Assembly: GCF_014218295.1 (NCBI RefSeq) | Contig: NZ_AP023287.1 | Span: forward strand, 3,038,001-3,102,000 | Length of the DNA: 64,000 nt | Source: Mycolicibacterium litorale | GTDB lineage: Bacteria > Actinomycetota > Actinomycetes > Mycobacteriales > Mycobacteriaceae | Direction of reading: 5' to 3' | Shown here: in pieces, positions 41,486 through 50,202 of the stretch | How the letters are laid out: every line of letters starts with the position of its first letter | Position numbering within the stretch: position 1 is the first letter of the stretch | The notes under the pieces: model-generated | What the model was told of the DNA's origin: nothing | Databases searched by the model: none | Seen by the model: only the letters and a program-made list of their open reading frames with translations | Translations under genes and position numbers: made by a program

Positions 41486-41665
41486 GTGGGTCGTGCTCCT
41501 TCGGGCATCGGCGGACGAACTGTCTGCGATGCCCTCGGGCCAACCCCGTGGGCGGTGCGGTTACGAGTAGATCTCTTGCGTTTCGGTGTCTCGCTGGTTT
41601 CGTGGCGAGAACGAATCTATCAGAAACTCGCGGAATACCTCAGGAGCTGTCACGACTGAAATGTG

Positions 41666-41698
41666 CTGCAGGACTTCCAAGTTCACTTGGATATGCAG
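41666..41698 (-). terminator. Nested hairpin after the integrase gene
   Basis: An inner stem TCCAAGT/ACTTGGA with a two-base loop lies within an outer CTGCA/TGCAG stem. It starts four bases after the integrase stop at 41703. The inner stem is the same as in the hairpin at 38727, with a changed loop. Terminator by position; an operator is possible. Confidence 0.5.
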
Positions 41699-41702
41699 CC
41701 CG

Positions 41703-43193
41703 TCAGCGTCGCCAGGCGACCTGCACCCGATCGGGATCGAACCGAGCCCCGCCGACGCGGTGCCCCTTACCAACGGGCTGCACGGTGAACTCGGCCAACA
41801 AGTCGATCACCGCTCGCAGCCGATCCGGGGAGAGCGCCTCGACCGCCTCCGCGACCTTCTCAGTCCCCAGGGGAATGCCATCGAGGACGCGGCGGCGTTC
41901 CTGGCTCTGCTCCCGCTGGTCGATCTCTGCCAGCTTGTCACTGATCCGTGCGGTCGCACGCTGGGCCTGCTGGCCTGTGAGCAGCCCGTCCGCTCGTTCG
42001 TCCGCGATCTCGTCGAGGCGCGCGAGGAGGGTCATCCGCTCGGCGCGGAGCTTCTGGGTCTCGGCTTCGTCGTGGTGCTCGGCCTTGAGCAGATCGGCGG
42101 CATCGGCCATTGCGAGCCGACCCGCAATGGCGCGGTAGACGAGGGGCTCGACATGCTCGGCGCGGACACTGCAGCCTCGACAACCTTTGCAGGCGTAGGT
42201 GATTGAGTGAGCTTTCGCGCCGCCGCCCTTAGACTGCATCACCCACTGGCCCGAGAGATATCCGCCGCACCCCGGCTTGCCGCACTTCAACACTCCGGTG
42301 AGCAGGTGTTTGCGGACCGTCTTGCGGCCTGGTGCTCGCCCTGGCGCGTCGAGCACGCCCTGCACCTGGTGCCACTGGTCCTCGTCGACGAGCGCGGGCC
42401 ACTGACCCTTCCCGACGATCTCGCCCTGGTAATCGCGCAGCCCTGCGTTGCGCGGTTTGCGCAGGAAGTTTGACACCTGCGGGGCGGTCCACGGACGGCG
42501 CTCCAACACCGGCTCCGCGCTCGCGATCGGGTTCCCCTTGGAGTCCTTCGGCCTCACCCAGCGCTGAGTGAGGGCACCCGCGTCATTCCACAGGCGGCAA
42601 ATGTCCGAGAGCGACGATCCGGCCAACACCGCGGCGTAGGCCTGCTCCACCAAAGGCTGGATCTCCGGGTCAATCTCCGGGCCGTTCTCACCGGCCACAT
42701 AGCCGAATGCTCGCTTCCACTGCGGCTTGCCGTTGGCGGCGCGCTGCGCGGCGGCGCTGCGTTGACGCTCGGCCTTGTGCGCCGACTCTTGGAACGACAC
42801 CGACCCCAGGATCGTGGCCAACATCTTCCCGGTGGCGGTGGACAGATCGAGGTCACCGCCGTTGACGGTACGGATCTCGACGGCTTCGGCGACATCAAGC
42901 AGCCGCACCAGGTCCTTGAGCGACCGATACAGCCGGTCGGGATGCCAACAGATCAGCGCGTCGATCTCGCCGCGCTTGAGCGAATCCAGCAGCGCCTCGA
43001 ACCCCGGACGGGTCCTGCCGCTATAGGCCGACAGGTCGTTGTCGTCGAACCGCTCGATCACCGACCAGCCGAGCCGATCCGCCAGCGCGGCGCAGTCGTC
43101 AAGCTGCCGCTGAACCCCGAGCCGCTCGCCCGACTTGTCGAGGGAGATCCGGGTGTAGATCGCGGCTCTGACCGGCTGCTTTGCTGTCCTCAT
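41703..43193 (-). CDS. int: Large serine recombinase, phiRv1-type integrase
   Basis: A 496-residue integrase. The N-terminal resolvase domain has the nucleophilic serine in YTRISLDKSG (about residue 17) and the SLSAYSG/RPGFEALL region. A recombinase domain follows (residues ~180-300), then a zinc ribbon with CGKPGCGG and CKGCRGC, a coiled coil and a C-terminal VQPVGKG motif. It closely resembles the phiRv1 integrase along its whole length, including the RKPRNAGLR block and LDAPGRAPGRK. It lies 28 bases from attR, the usual int-att arrangement. Confidence 0.93.
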   Translation of the reverse strand: MRTAKQPVRAAIYTRISLDKSGERLGVQRQLDDCAALADRLGWSVIERFDDNDLSAYSGRTRPGFEALLDSLKRGEIDALICWHPDRLYRSLKDLVRLLDVAEAVEIRTVNGGDLDLSTATGKMLATILGSVSFQESAHKAERQRSAAAQRAANGKPQWKRAFGYVAGENGPEIDPEIQPLVEQAYAAVLAGSSLSDICRLWNDAGALTQRWVRPKDSKGNPIASAEPVLERRPWTAPQVSNFLRKPRNAGLRDYQGEIVGKGQWPALVDEDQWHQVQGVLDAPGRAPGRKTVRKHLLTGVLKCGKPGCGGYLSGQWVMQSKGGGAKAHSITYACKGCRGCSVRAEHVEPLVYRAIAGRLAMADAADLLKAEHHDEAETQKLRAERMTLLARLDEIADERADGLLTGQQAQRATARISDKLAEIDQREQSQERRRVLDGIPLGTEKVAEAVEALSPDRLRAVIDLLAEFTVQPVGKGHRVGGARFDPDRVQVAWRR

Positions 43194-43199
43194 TCCTCA

Positions 43200-43245
43200 A
43201 ATGTACTTCAGTAACCAGCTTGTGCAGGCGGCACAGGCACTTGAG
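43200..43245. other. attR: attR of the phiRv1-like satellite (core GTG 43222-43224)
   Basis: The right junction. To the right, the minus strand reads NLKCLCRLH, the first half of a 13E12 HNH motif. To the left is the integrase promoter region. The core GTG matches that of attL; only about three bases of identity are needed by serine integrases. The distance between cores is 8,837 bases. Confidence 0.65.
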
Positions 43246-43589
43246 GTTGGTGACAAGTCGTTAATACGTCCCAGTCCCGTGGGTTCGTTCGGACTGAAGG
43301 GGTTTCATCGGGAGCCCACGGTGTTTTGGTGTTGCGGGCCTGGCTATGGGGTGTGTTCGGGCAGTGTGAACCGTCTGTAAGTATTTGCATGGCTGGCCCT
43401 GTGCTGGCTGACAGGATCGCTGTCGCCCTCCTGATTGGGTGTGACTCGTGAATCGTCGGGCCCCCGTGAAGGGTGCTCTTCCGAGGATCTGTCCATCCGA
43501 TCGGGGGCGGCAACGCCGGCCCGGTCCTGCTTCGGTGGCTTGATTGGAATCCTGCCCGACTCGTTGCCGCGGGTCGCACCCCTGTGTTA
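43222..43589 (-). pseudogene. Remnant of the interrupted 13E12 gene plus uninterpretable DNA
   Basis: Positions 43222-43254 encode NLKCLCRLH in frame with the fragment left of attL. A TAA stops this frame just upstream, and no DUF222 sequence is found to 43589. An overlapping 123-residue open frame has no protein-like composition. I see nothing else to annotate in 43255-43589. Confidence 0.55.
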
Positions 43590-44377
43590 CTAGTGAACGG
43601 CTGCTGGCCTCATCATCCGTTGTGTGACCTTCAGCATGACCCGTCTTGGCATAAAGCGGTAACAGCAGGCAAGTAAACTGTTCCGTGCACCCGATACAAC
43701 GGTAGGGGTGGACTTAGAAACAGCACTAAGGGCAGCGTCTACAACTTGTTTTGGCGTCTGTCGCGCTTCCGACATGAACTGCTCACCCGAGCGTGCGAAA
43801 AACTCGGTCTCGGTTGGTCCCGGGCATACGGTCAACACACGGACGCCGGCTTCGCGGGTTTCCTGCCATAGAGCCTCGGTGAAAGAGAGGACAAACGCCT
43901 TCGTTGCTCCATACACCGCCATGCTGGGAGTTGGTTGGAACGCGGCGGTCGAAGCGATGTTGATGACAAGGTCGTGGCCTGCCTTCACCATTCCCGGAAG
44001 GAACCGCGCAGTCAGGTCTACTACAGTTATACTATTAAGTTGAATTTGCGCTAAATGCGTTTCAATATTCTGAGTCAAAAATCACCATGAATACCTGCGC
44101 CCGCGTTATTTATCAGAACATCGATATGCCGGTCGAGTAAGGCTACTTGCCGAGAAATCTCCGCTCCCGATTGAGGAGTCGACAAATCGGCTTCTATCAA
44201 ATCAATACGGACGCGAGGTTTGCGCTTGTTGAGCACGTCGCGGACTTCAGCGAGCCTATCGGTATTACGTGCCACCAAGACGAGGTCGACCTCTCGATCA
44301 GCGAGCTGTGCTGCGAACTCTGCGCCTATGCCGCCGCTTGCTCCCGTAATTAGTGCAGTAGTTCCGGGTCGTATCAT
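43590..44377 (-). pseudogene. SDR family oxidoreductase, frameshifted
   Basis: Two frames together give a full ~262-residue short-chain dehydrogenase. The first (from ATG 44377) has GASGGIG, ARN and INNAG. The second has NIAST with the catalytic Y-x3-K in VYGATKAF, then PGPTETEF. They break at a T5 run near 44082; one extra T restores the frame. The Shine-Dalgarno AAGGAG lies well placed. It has lower GC than the backbone and is the neighbour of a carboxylic-acid-reductase tail, a pairing seen elsewhere in mycobacteria. Confidence 0.75.
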
Positions 44378-44449
44378 TTGCGTCTCCTTATATAACTAAT
44401 GGCTTGCTTCTATTCGCCCGTGTCAACTTGTTGATGGCGCTCAGGATGA

Positions 44450-45040
44450 TCAGCTCAGTGACTGCCACAACGAGCGGTAGGTCACGCGAGTCCCACCAGG
44501 CCAAGTTTCCTCAGGTCCGCTATCGTATTTCGCGACGAGGCCCGGAGTAATGTGCGGGATGGACGAGGTGCCATTACCCGATTCTCGGAGAGCTGTGGCA
44601 AATTTATCCGCCGGGACGGCTGAGCCGCTCAGCGCAGTTTGCGGTTGCCGGTAGCCGTCCATCAGTGTGTAGACGGAGTACTTCCGTAATGATTCTGGCA
44701 GTCCGCGGACAGCAGTATCGAACCGCATAAACCAATCACCATAGTGGTCGATGCGTCGGATCGGCTCGCCCGCTTCAATGAGCCAGTCGACGATGACATC
44801 CAACGATACGGCGTCTTCATGCGGGTTGACGACGTTGTACGAATGAAACCCTTCTTCGAACTGTGAGCCAAGTGCTGCAACTGCCGCAGCGACGAAATCT
44901 GCCGGCAGGCCGTCAAAGTGAGCGGTAATCCTGGATTCTGCGTTTTCGGCGGAATAGAAGGAGCGCGGTGCGATACCGGTCGCCAGGAGGCTCAAGATTA
45001 GCCGGGTAAAGGGGCTCTTCGCAGTTGAGGGTGTAGAGGT
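44450..45040 (-). pseudogene. C-terminal fragment of a carboxylic acid reductase
   Basis: About 190 codons match the end of a CAR reductase domain: FTRLILSLLATGIAP, FDGLPADFVAAAV, YNVVNPHEDAVSLD, VDWLIEAGEPIRRI and the tail segment IPHITPGLVAKY. The adenylation, carrier and Rossmann parts are missing. Similarity stops near 45022 and the frame runs into transposon-end sequence. So the gene was cut by the ISL3-type element to its right. Confidence 0.75.
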
Positions 45041-45118
45041 GATCGGCGCGTCGCTGCCGGATAGGGGTCGAGGTCTCTCGAAGATGAAGGTTCCTACACG
45101 CCTCATCCGAAAGACCTC

Positions 45119-45622
45119 GACGTGCCCAACGCTACCGGTCGAGCGGGCTTCGCCTGCGCTGACCTGACCACTTTCTGCCGCCTCGACGACCTCGGGTTGG
45201 AGGTGACCGGCCAGCAGGTCCACCCCGATCACGCGGTACTGGCGTGCCGAGTCACCGACGAGGACCGCTGGTCCGCCGCTGCGGCGAGGAAGGCCGTGCC
45301 CGTGACAGCCTCACCCGAGAACTGGCTCATGAGCCGTTCGGGCGCCCCACCACACTGCTGGTCACGATCCGTTGCTACCGCTGCGCCGGCTGTGCCCGTG
45401 TGTGGCGCCAAGACCTCAGCAACGCCGCCGAACCACGCGCCAAGCTATCCCGGAGCGCTCTGCAGTGGGCGCTCAAAGCCATTGTCTGCCAACACCTGAC
45501 CGTCACCGGCGTCGCCGAAGCCTTGGCAGTATCGTGGAACACCGCCAACAACGCCGTCCTGGCCGAAGGCCAGCGAGTGCTGATCGCCGACCCGGCCCGC
45601 TTCGACGGCGTGCGCGTGATAA
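45119..45622 (+). mobile_element. ISL3-family transposase remnant
   Basis: N-terminal ISL3 transposase sequence is split over two frames: LTTFCRLDDLGLEV first, then the zinc-ribbon and HEPFGRPTTLL and CRCAGCARVWRQD-like segments, then a helix-turn-helix VTGVAEALAVSWNT. It stops at FDGVRVI near 45620, where the DDE domain should begin. The frameshift and truncation make it inactive. It joins the CAR fragment on the left and the LysR gene on the right, marking an old recombination. Confidence 0.7.
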
Positions 45623-45690
45623 GGCAGCGTGAGATTCATCGACTTCACGCCAGCGCCGGTTCGGGCGCTTCAAAGCGATTCAGGCTGGTC

Positions 45691-46644
45691 ATGTCGCCCC
45701 GACTAGGGAACTATGACGTCATGCCGACACTGATGGATGTGTGGGATTCCACACGGATGAGGTTGCTGATCGAACTGGATCGGGCTTCGAGCCTCTCCGC
45801 AGCGGCTGCTGCCATCGGAATCAGCCAGCCTTCGGCCAGCGAGCATTTACGTCTGTTGAACTCGGCAGCCGGCGAGCCCGTAGCCGAACGTTCTGGTCGG
45901 TCACTGGTACTGACCCCCGCGGGCCAGATCCTGGCACGCTGCGCTTCGCAGGCACTGGCCAGCCTCGCTGCAGGTGAATCAACGCTGGCCGCGCGCGCCG
46001 GATTGCGATCGGGAGTGTTATCCGTCGGCGCGTCGTCGGTGCCAGGTACTTACATCTTGCCCGCTGTCGTCGCGTCTTTCATCGCCCGCTGCCCAGACGT
46101 CGCCGTGAGGGTCTCCGTCGGTTCGACTGAAGCCGTGATGGAGTGGCTACACAAGGGGCGGATTACTCTTGCCATCATCTGCAGTGAGTCCAAGTTGCCC
46201 GGTCTTCGCTCCGAGAGCATCGGCGCTGACGAGATCGTCGGCATCTGCAGTCCCGGCGCAGTCGACATCTCCTCCGATGGCTGCGTTTCCCTCGACCAGT
46301 TGAAGTCTCGAACACTGTTGGTTCAGGAACATGGTTCGAGCACCCGTGCGCAAGCCCTGCGGCTGCACACGGCAGATCCGGGTTGGGGTGCGGTGTGGGA
46401 GATGGGCTCGATCGACGCGATCAAGCGCGTAGCTCGCCAGAGCACCGGAATCGGGTTCGTTTCCATTTATGCCATTACGGATGAGCGACGGCGCGGTGAG
46501 CTCGTCGACTTCACGGTCTCGGGGGTCGATTGGGGCCAGCGGGATGTCCGTGCGGTGACATTGCGGAACGTAGTCCAGGCACCCGCTGATCGATACTTCC
46601 AGGCGCTGCTCACCGAAGCGATCGCCAAGGGATCTGGAACCTGA
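45691..46644 (+). CDS. LysR family transcriptional regulator
   Basis: A 317-residue regulator (307 if the ATG at 45721 is used). The N-terminal winged helix has LLIELDRASSLSAAAAAIGISQPSASEHLRLL in outline, followed by a LysR substrate-binding domain from about residue 100 (VLSVGASSVPGTYILPAV). It is open upstream into the transposase remnant, which is not part of the gene. It is co-oriented with and 225 bases upstream of the nine-enzyme catabolic operon, so it is the likely regulator of that operon. Confidence 0.85.
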   Translation: MSPRLGNYDVMPTLMDVWDSTRMRLLIELDRASSLSAAAAAIGISQPSASEHLRLLNSAAGEPVAERSGRSLVLTPAGQILARCASQALASLAAGESTLAARAGLRSGVLSVGASSVPGTYILPAVVASFIARCPDVAVRVSVGSTEAVMEWLHKGRITLAIICSESKLPGLRSESIGADEIVGICSPGAVDISSDGCVSLDQLKSRTLLVQEHGSSTRAQALRLHTADPGWGAVWEMGSIDAIKRVARQSTGIGFVSIYAITDERRRGELVDFTVSGVDWGQRDVRAVTLRNVVQAPADRYFQALLTEAIAKGSGT

Positions 46645-46728
46645 GGCGTCGCCAGCCCGTAGCTGGCCACCGCTTCACCCTGCCCGCTGTGAATGTGCGC
46701 GTTGGCTACCGTCCACCTATTGGTAATT

Positions 46729-46764
46729 CCGAGGTCCGATCTCGGTCATATGCCATTTGCATAT
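46729..46764. promoter_or_regulatory. Two adjacent dyads: CCGAG-N7-CTCGG and ATATGC-N5-GCATAT
   Basis: In the 225-base gap before the oxidoreductase operon two perfect dyads lie three bases apart at 46729-46745 and 46748-46764. The second leads into TATATA, a plausible -10. LysR regulators typically bind two such sites. Function is inferred. Confidence 0.45.
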
Positions 46765-46869
46765 ATACGACGCCGTTTCCTTGGCCTTTGATATCGGCTA
46801 ATCCTATTCTTCGGTGGACGTCCAAATGGGCAGTGGGTGGACCAAGATTTAATCGAATGAGGTGCCAGA

Positions 46870-48309
46870 TTGTCGTTGCGAGACAACGCTGTTGACGTCT
46901 TGATCATCGGCGCAGGGGTGGTGGGAACATCGATCGCGCGGGAGCTCTCGCTCCTCGACATCGACGTCGCCGTGGTTGAGCGATGGCACGACGTCGGAGA
47001 AGAGACGTCCAAAGCCAATAGTGGTGTGGCCAACTGCGGATGGTCGGCTGCCCCGGGCAGCCTGGAAGCGCAGCTGATCCTGGCTTCGGCGCCCCAGTGG
47101 GAGAAGATCGCGGAAGATCTCGGTGTCGCCTTCCGTCGTGTGGGAATCACGATGCTCGCATTGACCGAGGACGAGGTCAAAGAGTTGCCGAAGTGGGCCG
47201 AACGTGCCCAGAAAAACGGGGTCGACGCCCATCTCCTGACTGGGGACGAGGTGTCTCAGGAGGCACCGCACGCGTCCACCAAAACGCTCGCGGGCCTCCA
47301 CATCCCCGACGAAGGCGTGGTCGACTCGGTGCGCCTATCGGTGGCCTATGCCGAGCAGGCTGCGCTCAACGGTGTCCGTTTCTACTTCTCGGAACCGGTC
47401 AAGAGCGCGAAGAACGACGACGGCCGGGTGTTGTCCGTCGAGACTTCACGACGAACCTTCCGGCCCAGGTTCGTGGTGAACGCCGCCGGGCTCGGTGCCG
47501 ACCAGGTGTCGCGCGCACTCGGCGGCGAAGAGTTCACGGTCACGCCGCGACGCGGACAGTGGGCGTTGCTCGACCGCGAATTCGGCGCCCAGGTCCCGGG
47601 CATGCTGACCGGGGTCCCGGGGAAGCTTGGGCACGGCCCGATGGTGCTGCCCACCGCGCACGGCTCGGTGTTGTTGGGACCGACAGCCGAAGACCAAGAC
47701 GACAAGCTCGACCGGTCAACGGATGAGGACGGGCTCGACGCCGTCCTGCGTCGGTGCATGGACATGATGCCGTCTATCGACTTGAGCTATGTGACCAAAC
47801 GTTTTGCCGGCGTGCGCGCCAATTCCGATCCGACCTATCGCATCGGATGGTCGGAGTCTGCCGAGAATCTCTTGCAAGTCGCCGGAATTCGCTCCACTGG
47901 CGTCTCGGCTTCGCCGGGGATTGGCCCGTACGTGACCACCCTGCTCTGGGAACGAGGCCTTAGCACCCATGCGGCGCCGAATCCTGTTCGCACCCTGAGT
48001 TACTCTAGCCCGCTCTGGCAGGACCTGGATTGTGCACGCGCAGCCGCCGACCCGCTCGGGCGCACCGTCATCTGCGCGTGCGAGAAGGTCACTGCGGCTG
48101 ATATTCACCAAGCGCTGTCATCGCCTTTGCCCGCGACGTCGATCGCCGGCGTCGCCCGCCGAACACACGCAACATGGGGCCGGTGCCAAGGTTCAGCGTG
48201 TCTGTCCGGTGTTTCGTTCATCACCTCGCTCTACACGGGCCATGAGCCCTGGCAGATCCCATATCACGAAGAAGGCTCCGACTTGGGGGTGGGAAACACC
48301 AATGACTGA
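46870..48309 (+). CDS. GlpA-like FAD-dependent oxidoreductase with C-terminal BFD [2Fe-2S] domain
   Basis: A 479-residue protein. The DAO-type FAD domain starts IIGAGVVGTSIAREL (residues ~11-25), with NSGVANCGW near the flavin. The C-terminal ~75 residues form a BFD-like iron-sulphur domain with CAC (VICACEKV) and GRCQGSAC cysteines. The same architecture occurs in anaerobic glycerol-3-phosphate dehydrogenase GlpA and related polyol or amine oxidases. TTG 46870 is used, with GAGG eight bases before. It overlaps the next gene by eight bases. Its substrate is probably a phosphorylated or free polyol or amino alcohol, from context. Confidence 0.75.
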   Translation: MSLRDNAVDVLIIGAGVVGTSIARELSLLDIDVAVVERWHDVGEETSKANSGVANCGWSAAPGSLEAQLILASAPQWEKIAEDLGVAFRRVGITMLALTEDEVKELPKWAERAQKNGVDAHLLTGDEVSQEAPHASTKTLAGLHIPDEGVVDSVRLSVAYAEQAALNGVRFYFSEPVKSAKNDDGRVLSVETSRRTFRPRFVVNAAGLGADQVSRALGGEEFTVTPRRGQWALLDREFGAQVPGMLTGVPGKLGHGPMVLPTAHGSVLLGPTAEDQDDKLDRSTDEDGLDAVLRRCMDMMPSIDLSYVTKRFAGVRANSDPTYRIGWSESAENLLQVAGIRSTGVSASPGIGPYVTTLLWERGLSTHAAPNPVRTLSYSSPLWQDLDCARAAADPLGRTVICACEKVTAADIHQALSSPLPATSIAGVARRTHATWGRCQGSACLSGVSFITSLYTGHEPWQIPYHEEGSDLGVGNTND

Positions 48310-49093
48310 CGTGATGGTGGCCGGCGGTGGCCGCTGTGGACTTCACGCGTCCCGGATGCTGGCCGAACGAGGGTTGACGGTGACTCTGGTGGAACGACTC
48401 CCACAGGCCGGGGGGCAGGAGCCTGAGCGCGATGCGGCGACACTGGTCAAAGCGGCACAAGCCGCGGGTGTCAAGCTGGTCTTGGGCACGCTGGCAGTCG
48501 AATACCGTAACGGAAGCCTGTCGACACTGGGTATCGACGGCGCCACCAGCACCGCTATCACAGCGCTCGTTCTCGCGACTGGAACGCGACCCCGAACCCG
48601 AGCTGAGCTCAACATCGGTGGTGAGCGAGGAAGTGGCGTGTTGCCGGGATCAGCAGCCCTTCACTTTCTGGACGCCGGCTTACTGCCTGGCCGTCGACCC
48701 GTCGTTATCGGTGCCGGCGAGTTGGCGCATCACCTGAGCAGCAAGCTGCTGAGCAAGGGTGCTGAGCGAGTGACCGTGGTGACTGCCGGGCCGGGAACAG
48801 GTGTATGGCAAGCAGGCGTGCAGGTATACGACCAGGCGACTCCCAAAGCCGTGCTTGGCTTTCCGCGCCTTCACACTCTCGTGATCGAGACTGCGGACGG
48901 TCCTGTAGAGCTTCACGCGGACTCGGTGATCCTGGCCGCCGGGCGAATTCCTATGCGCAACATCGAGGGAGCCGTGTTCTCCGACGCTCCGACGGTCTAC
49001 GAGTGCTTTTCAACGGCGGATCCAAAGACAGATCACGAGTCGCTGGCTGTGGCGACCGAAACCGTCCGTCAAATAGACAGCCGCCTCCGCTGA
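48302..49093 (+). CDS. GlpB-like FAD/NAD-binding oxidoreductase
   Basis: A 263-residue flavoprotein shorter than usual pyridine-nucleotide oxidoreductases. The N-terminal nucleotide motif is MVAGGGRCGLHASRML and a second GxGxxG lies in VIGAGELAHHLSSKL (residues ~138-150). The C-terminus has LAAGRIPMRN. It probably pairs with the preceding GlpA-like protein to pass electrons to NAD or quinone. The part between the two motifs is compressed, so some family helices are missing. Confidence 0.65.
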   Translation: MTDVMVAGGGRCGLHASRMLAERGLTVTLVERLPQAGGQEPERDAATLVKAAQAAGVKLVLGTLAVEYRNGSLSTLGIDGATSTAITALVLATGTRPRTRAELNIGGERGSGVLPGSAALHFLDAGLLPGRRPVVIGAGELAHHLSSKLLSKGAERVTVVTAGPGTGVWQAGVQVYDQATPKAVLGFPRLHTLVIETADGPVELHADSVILAAGRIPMRNIEGAVFSDAPTVYECFSTADPKTDHESLAVATETVRQIDSRLR

Positions 49094-49115
49094 GGCACGA
49101 ACACTGGAGAAGATC

Positions 49116-49343
49116 ATGCAAGTCTTGTCGCCCGTAGGGAGATTCCCCGTAACCGTCGACGGTGTCCATATCCAAGACCGCCGTATTGTCGTGAAGGCCT
49201 CGCTGGGTGCGTGGCGATCCGAGGTCACGCTAGAGAGATCCGATCTACCACTGGTGTCCGTCGTTCTGGCAGTTCTGGGCGTTGTACCGCTGGCCGCCTT
49301 CGGTATCGGACGCTGGTCAACCTCCTCGAAACGGACGAAATAA
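49116..49343 (+). CDS. Small membrane protein of the catabolic operon
   Basis: A 75-residue protein with about 40 hydrophilic residues predicted as beta-strands, one hydrophobic helix (VSVVLAVLGVVPLAAFGIG, residues ~47-65) and a basic tail. GGAGAAG lies before the ATG. The place held by DUF1667 proteins in comparable operons is taken here by this unrelated protein. It could anchor the oxidoreductases to the membrane; that is speculation. No family recognised. Confidence 0.6.
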   Translation: MQVLSPVGRFPVTVDGVHIQDRRIVVKASLGAWRSEVTLERSDLPLVSVVLAVLGVVPLAAFGIGRWSTSSKRTK

Positions 49344-49344
49344 A

Positions 49345-50202
49345 TTGGCAAGCAACATTTTCAACGAGATCGTCAGTGCGGCGCTGGCCGGTCACTACGG
49401 CGTCCTGGGGCTCAATGTCTTTGATGAGTTGACATTGCGAACCGCCGTTGAGGCTGCAGAGGCAGAGAAAGCGCCGATCATCATCCAGACATCTGTGAAG
49501 ACAGTGAAATCCATTGGCGCAAGGCGCCTATCGGATCATTTCAAGCTGGTATCCTCAGCTTCCGGATCGCCGGTGTCACTGCACCTGGACCACTGCCCGG
49601 ACCGGGGTGTCATCTCAGAATGCATCCGCGAGGGCTGGGATTCGGTGTTGTTCGATGCATCCCACTTGTCGTTGGGCGAGGCGACTGCCCAGACCAAAGA
49701 GGTGGTGGAGGAAGCTCACGCCCGCGGGGTGAACGTCGAAGGCGAGGTCGAGGGAATCCAAGGCGTCGAGGACGGCATCGGCAGCGACGACGCTCCTACT
49801 CTGTACCCGCTCGAGAAGGTCATCGAGTTCATCAATGTCACCGGGATCGACTGTTTCGCACCAGCCATCGGAAACGCACACGGCCTCTATAAGCAAGAGC
49901 CCCAGCTGGATATCCAGCGGGTCCGGGATCTCGTCGCCGCCACAAACATCCCTATGGCCTTGCACGGCGGATCGGGACTCTCTGCAGAACAATTCGGCGA
50001 ACTGATCGCCGCGGGGTGTGCAAAGGTCAACATTTCGACCGCATTGAAGCGTGCCTTTATCGAGGGATACCGAAATTATCTCACTGCGCACCCCTCGGCC
50101 GCGGAACCGCTGACAGTAATCGCGCAAGTACGGCAAGACCTTCAACAGATCGTGGTCCACTACATCCGACAGTTCGGCAGTGCCGGCTCGGTGTCGTCGT
50201 GA
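49345..50202 (+). CDS. Class II ketose-bisphosphate aldolase family protein
   Basis: A 285-residue zinc aldolase of the FbaA/GatY/KbaY family. The zinc and catalytic residues are in SLHLDHCPD (about residue 80), EGEVEGIQG, NAHGLY and LHGGSGL. The family cleaves phosphorylated ketoses to dihydroxyacetone phosphate plus an aldehyde. TTG 49345 is preferred, one base after the upstream stop with GGACGA before it. Its end overlaps the HAD gene by four bases (GTGA). The exact substrate is unknown; it is probably not glycolytic because it lies in an accessory operon. Confidence 0.85.
   Translation: MASNIFNEIVSAALAGHYGVLGLNVFDELTLRTAVEAAEAEKAPIIIQTSVKTVKSIGARRLSDHFKLVSSASGSPVSLHLDHCPDRGVISECIREGWDSVLFDASHLSLGEATAQTKEVVEEAHARGVNVEGEVEGIQGVEDGIGSDDAPTLYPLEKVIEFINVTGIDCFAPAIGNAHGLYKQEPQLDIQRVRDLVAATNIPMALHGGSGLSAEQFGELIAAGCAKVNISTALKRAFIEGYRNYLTAHPSAAEPLTVIAQVRQDLQQIVVHYIRQFGSAGSVSS

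Noticed and set aside
43208..43579. 123-codon minus-strand gene right of attR
   Set aside because: No protein-like pattern, and it overlaps the NLKCLCRLH 13E12 remnant in another frame.
45244..46644. A single 466-residue transposase-LysR fusion protein
   Set aside because: The first ~125 residues are a truncated, frameshifted ISL3 remnant and the LysR protein has its own start at 45691 or 45721; the fusion is an accident of an open frame.
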